A stretch of DNA of 56,368 nucleotides from the NCBI GenBank assembly GCA_025765615.1, contig JAIVFJ010000367.1:1-56368 (forward strand), written 5' to 3'. Below, piece by piece: positions 53,285-56,368 of the stretch; the stretch's first letter is position 1, and every line of letters starts with the position of its first letter. Below the pieces are notes generated by a model that was given only the letters and a program-made list of their open reading frames with translations, was not told the origin of the DNA and did no database searches. This DNA is from Zopfochytrium polystomum (lineage: Eukaryota; Chytridiomycota; Chytridiomycetes; Chytridiales; Chytridiaceae). A program made the translations under genes and the position numbers.

Positions 53285-56200
53285 ATGGTGAAGATATTCG
53301 CCGCCCTCGCCGCCGTCGGCGTGACCGCGGTCGCCGCCGCTGGTCCCAAGCTTCAGTCGGCTGGCTCCTCCGCCTTGGCCCCCAACCCGAACCCCAAACC
53401 TGGGAAGCGTCGAGTTTGCCGTCGGCGATTCCTGCCTCAAGAGCATCGCCGACACCGTCGCCACCGTGCAGTCGTCGGGCTGCGCCGTGCGCCACCAAGG
53501 TCAACACGCCTCTGTACTGCGGTTGTCTCCTTCGGCTGTGACTCTTCAAAGTCTGGTGAGCGCGCAGCCTCCCCATCTTGTGCTTCGCCAGTTGTGTTCG
53601 TCGACGCTCTTTGGGCAAATTCTCCAAAGAATGCCTCATCCACCGTCACTAACCCGACTTCCTCTGGCTTTTTGTTCACAGCATCCTCGGTTGTCGCCGC
53701 GCTCAAGACCCCCGTCGTGAACACATACAACGTCAACAAGCGTCTCGGCCCAAAAGTATCAAGGCCGCCGCGCGCCCGGACGCCGCTCCGGTTGAGCAGA
53801 TTCACCTCCTCACTGGTGTCAATGACGCTCGCAACAAGCTTGGCCTAACTGGAAAGGGCATCAAGGTCGCTGTCCTCGACACTGGCGTACTTCTACAAGC
53901 ACCCCGCTCTCGGCGGCTGCTTCGGTCCCGGCTGCAAGGTCGCCTTCGGTTACGATCTTGTCGGCGACACCTATGGCCTTAACAACAACACTGTCGTTCC
54001 CGACAGCGACCCGATCGACGACTGCTCCGACGAAAGTCACGGAACTCACGTGGCTGGTCTGACTAAACTTTACTTGATTTTAACTTGTTTAGATTAGTGT
54101 TCTGATCAACCTGTCTCTCAACTAGGCATCGTCGGCGGCAACGCCCTGAACATCACCACGCCAGGGTTCATTCCTGACGTCCCCTGGACTGGCGTTGCTC
54201 CGGATGTCACCCTCGGTGCGTACCGGATCTTCGGATGCCCCGCCGACAACACATTCGACGACATCATCTCCGCGGCTATTTACCAGGCCGCAGCCGATGG
54301 CGCCGACTGTCATCAACCTGAGGTGAGCTTGTGTGTCAAAGTTGGCGAAAACGGTCCAAGCATCCTTTCTGAAACAATTATCTCAGTATCGGAGGTGGTC
54401 CCCACCTTCGCCGACCAGGCTGACGGCATTGCTGTGACGCGTGTCAGCGCCGCCGGCGCGATTGTCGCCGCCGCGAACGGAAATGACGGCAGCTCCGGCT
54501 ACATGACGAACGGCAACCCAGGTGGTGCGGCTGGAGGTTTCGGTGTTGCAAGGTTCGTGTTCTTGCGCGGCCCGTAAAGTGTTTTGACGGTGTCGGTTTT
54601 CTCTTTTTGGTCAGCTTCGACAACCTCGAGACCCCTCAATTCATCTTGACTGTCGGGGGTGTTCAGTTCCCATGGACGGGCGGAAGCACCAACAGCAGTT
54701 TCCAGGCGCCCTCGGAAACTTTGGACATTTTCATCAACAACCCTGATGCCGTGAAAAACGACGTCCAGGACGACGGTTGCACTTCCGTTGGAAGCGGTGC
54801 TGCTGGAAAGACGGTTCTGCTCCGCTGGGGTTCCGACTGTGGCTCCAAAGCGCGCTGCACGTGAGTACATGACAACATTATGTGCCTCGACGACTAACCG
54901 TCGCCCTTCATTTCTTCAGCACGGCACAAAACGCCGGTGCAAAGAAACTGCTTGATCTACTCCAACGGAGATGGCATAATTTCAATCCTCGGTGGTTCTA
55001 TTCCCTCTGCATCAACCACCAAGGAGGCTGGCGCTGCGATCCTGGCCTCTGCTGCAAACGTAGTCATCTCCAAGGACATTAAGCAGTTCCCTCTTGCGAC
55101 TGGCGGCACCGTCTCCGACTTTTCTTCCCCTGGCCTTGACTCCGAGCTCCACATCAAGCCCGACATTGGCGGCATCGGAGGGAAGGTCTACTCCACCATT
55201 TCCCCGCACGCGGCCGAGTCGCAAGGATTCAACGTGCCTTACGCCTCCTACGACGGCACCTCGATGGCAACTCCGTACTTCGCGGGGACGGTCGCCTTGT
55301 ACCTCCAAGCCAAAGGCAAGACGAGCTTTGAGAACGCAAAGACCGCGTTCCAGAACACCGCGACGCCCTCGAAAATATACAAGAGTGATCTCGTCGCGTC
55401 GGTTGCACAGCAGGGAGCTGGTTTGGTCAATATCTACAATGCAGTGATCACCAAAACCGTCGTCACTCCCTCGTCCTTGGCCCTGAACGACACCCAATTC
55501 ACCTCCAAGACCCACTACACCCCCTCTCTCCTTGACGAACAACCACGCGACCCCTGTTTCGTACACTGTTGTGAATGTTGGTGCAGCGACCGTGAACATG
55601 TTCAACGGCGTCGAGGACTTCATTCAGGACGCTGCGGGCACCACATTCACCAGCAACTACGCGTCGCTCGGCTTTGGCAACAAGCAGGAAGCGGTGTTCA
55701 CCACCGTCGTCGCTGCCGGTGCATCAACGCAAATCAACGTGAAGGTCACCCAGCCGTCTGCCGACCCGACCGTTTTCCCTGTCTTCTCCGGATACATCAA
55801 GATCACCAACAACGTCGACGACGTTGCCATCAACGTCCCGTACGCCGGCATGGTCGGAAACTGGAAGCAAGCCCCCATCTTCTCAGTTAACGCAACTTCG
55901 TCATTCGGCTACCCGTCCGGAATCTACACTCTCGACGGCAACTCGATCGAGAGTGGATCAACCATCAACCTGTCCACGAGCGGTGTCCTTGTCGCACCCA
56001 TCTACGCAACCACCACACACGTCTGTCGTACGTTGAGGTCATTTTCGCGGACAACAACCAGACGGTGAAGAACCAGCTGAACAAGCTCGGTGTCGGCCAC
56101 AGCGCGAACCAAGGGTACGCGTACCTGTCCTCGAGCCCGAACGGCCCGCTCGACCTCTTCCCGTACGGCGTGGGACAGCGAAACGCTGTGGTCAAGGGCC

Positions 56201-56368
56201 AGGGTGTTGCCGCGCCCTGGACCGAGGTCTGGAACGGATACGTCCTGGCCGACCCCAACAGCACCGGCCCGGTCCTCCGGCTTCCCGCTGGTGACTACAA
56301 GCTGCGTCTGAAGGGAATGCACCACATGATCCCGGGCCGTTACCTTGGCGACGAAAACTACGAGATCA
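53285..56368 (+). CDS. secreted subtilisin-like serine protease with PA domain (3' end cut by window)
   Basis: Start at 53285, [20 protein letters not shown], is a signal peptide. A propeptide-like region follows ([31 protein letters not shown]). The S8 catalytic domain has Asp in KVAVLDTG (53878-53880), His in SHGTHVAG (54038-54040) and Ser in [13 protein letters not shown] (55261-55263). Between His and Ser lies a protease-associated insert ([14 protein letters not shown] to [10 protein letters not shown]). After the catalytic domain a beta-rich Fn3-like part runs to the window edge, as in fungal and C5a-peptidase-type subtilases. It is expected to be extracellular or wall-bound. Introns: 53556-53681, 54057-54125, 54323-54386, 54553-54614 and 54861-54919. 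Single-base breaks occur near 53405, 53500, 53885, 54309, 54400, 54945, 55530 and 56025. The C-terminus is outside the window. Confidence 0.9.

Overview
This window looks like nuclear DNA of a zoosporic (flagellated, chytrid-grade) fungus. A gene for an axonemal outer-arm dynein intermediate chain (DNAI2/IC2 family) implies a motile flagellum. Around it lie a TOM40 import channel, a vacuolar-type (P2B, PMC1-like) Ca2+-ATPase and a secreted PA-domain subtilase. Genes are GC-rich and split by short introns (about 60-280 bp, GT..AG). Intergenic DNA is full of long A/T homopolymers and CT/CA/GA microsatellites. No bacterial, organellar, tRNA, rRNA or CRISPR feature was seen.

Left part, 1-20.5 kb, is an unstable accessory region. 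It holds three paralogues of one large F-box-like/ankyrin-repeat protein: copy A (659-3460, minus, decayed), copy B (5123-7602, minus, one 737-codon frame but without the F-box-like segment) and copy C (15786-18887, plus, longest). There are also three isolated pieces of the same gene's 3' end (D, E and a tail behind C). A 5'-truncated Ty1/copia retroelement (about 8976-12360) and a Tc1-type DD34E transposon (14400-15709, 77 bp upstream of copy C) lie between them. A repeat (13401-13825 and 20121-20533, direct orientation) brackets the Tc1/copy C block. B and C share a tract of about 543 bp with only 9 mismatches inside clearly less similar flanks, and A and C share a separate 81-bp perfect tract in the 3' part. 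That mosaic pattern is what ongoing ectopic gene conversion would produce.

Right part, 20.5-56.4 kb, is core gene space: a multi-pass membrane protein (minus), DNAI2 (minus), a divergently transcribed His-rich ZIP zinc transporter (plus), TOM40 (plus), a triose-phosphate-translocator/SLC35-type transporter (plus), a long low-complexity gene I do not recognise (plus), the Ca2+-ATPase (plus), a wax-ester-synthase/DGAT-like acyltransferase with an HHxxxDG motif (plus), a membrane-anchored protein with a large N-glycosylatable domain (plus), and a subtilase cut off by the right edge (plus).

An important caution: almost every conserved gene carries one or more single-base frame breaks, including one exactly in the DKTGT phosphorylation motif of the Ca2+-ATPase. 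Since the breaks hit unrelated, probably essential genes and often fall beside short homopolymers, I think many are sequence/assembly indels. That also weakens frame-based pseudogene calls here. Gene boundaries are therefore given as the span of homologous coding sequence. All identity counts are my own by-eye counts.
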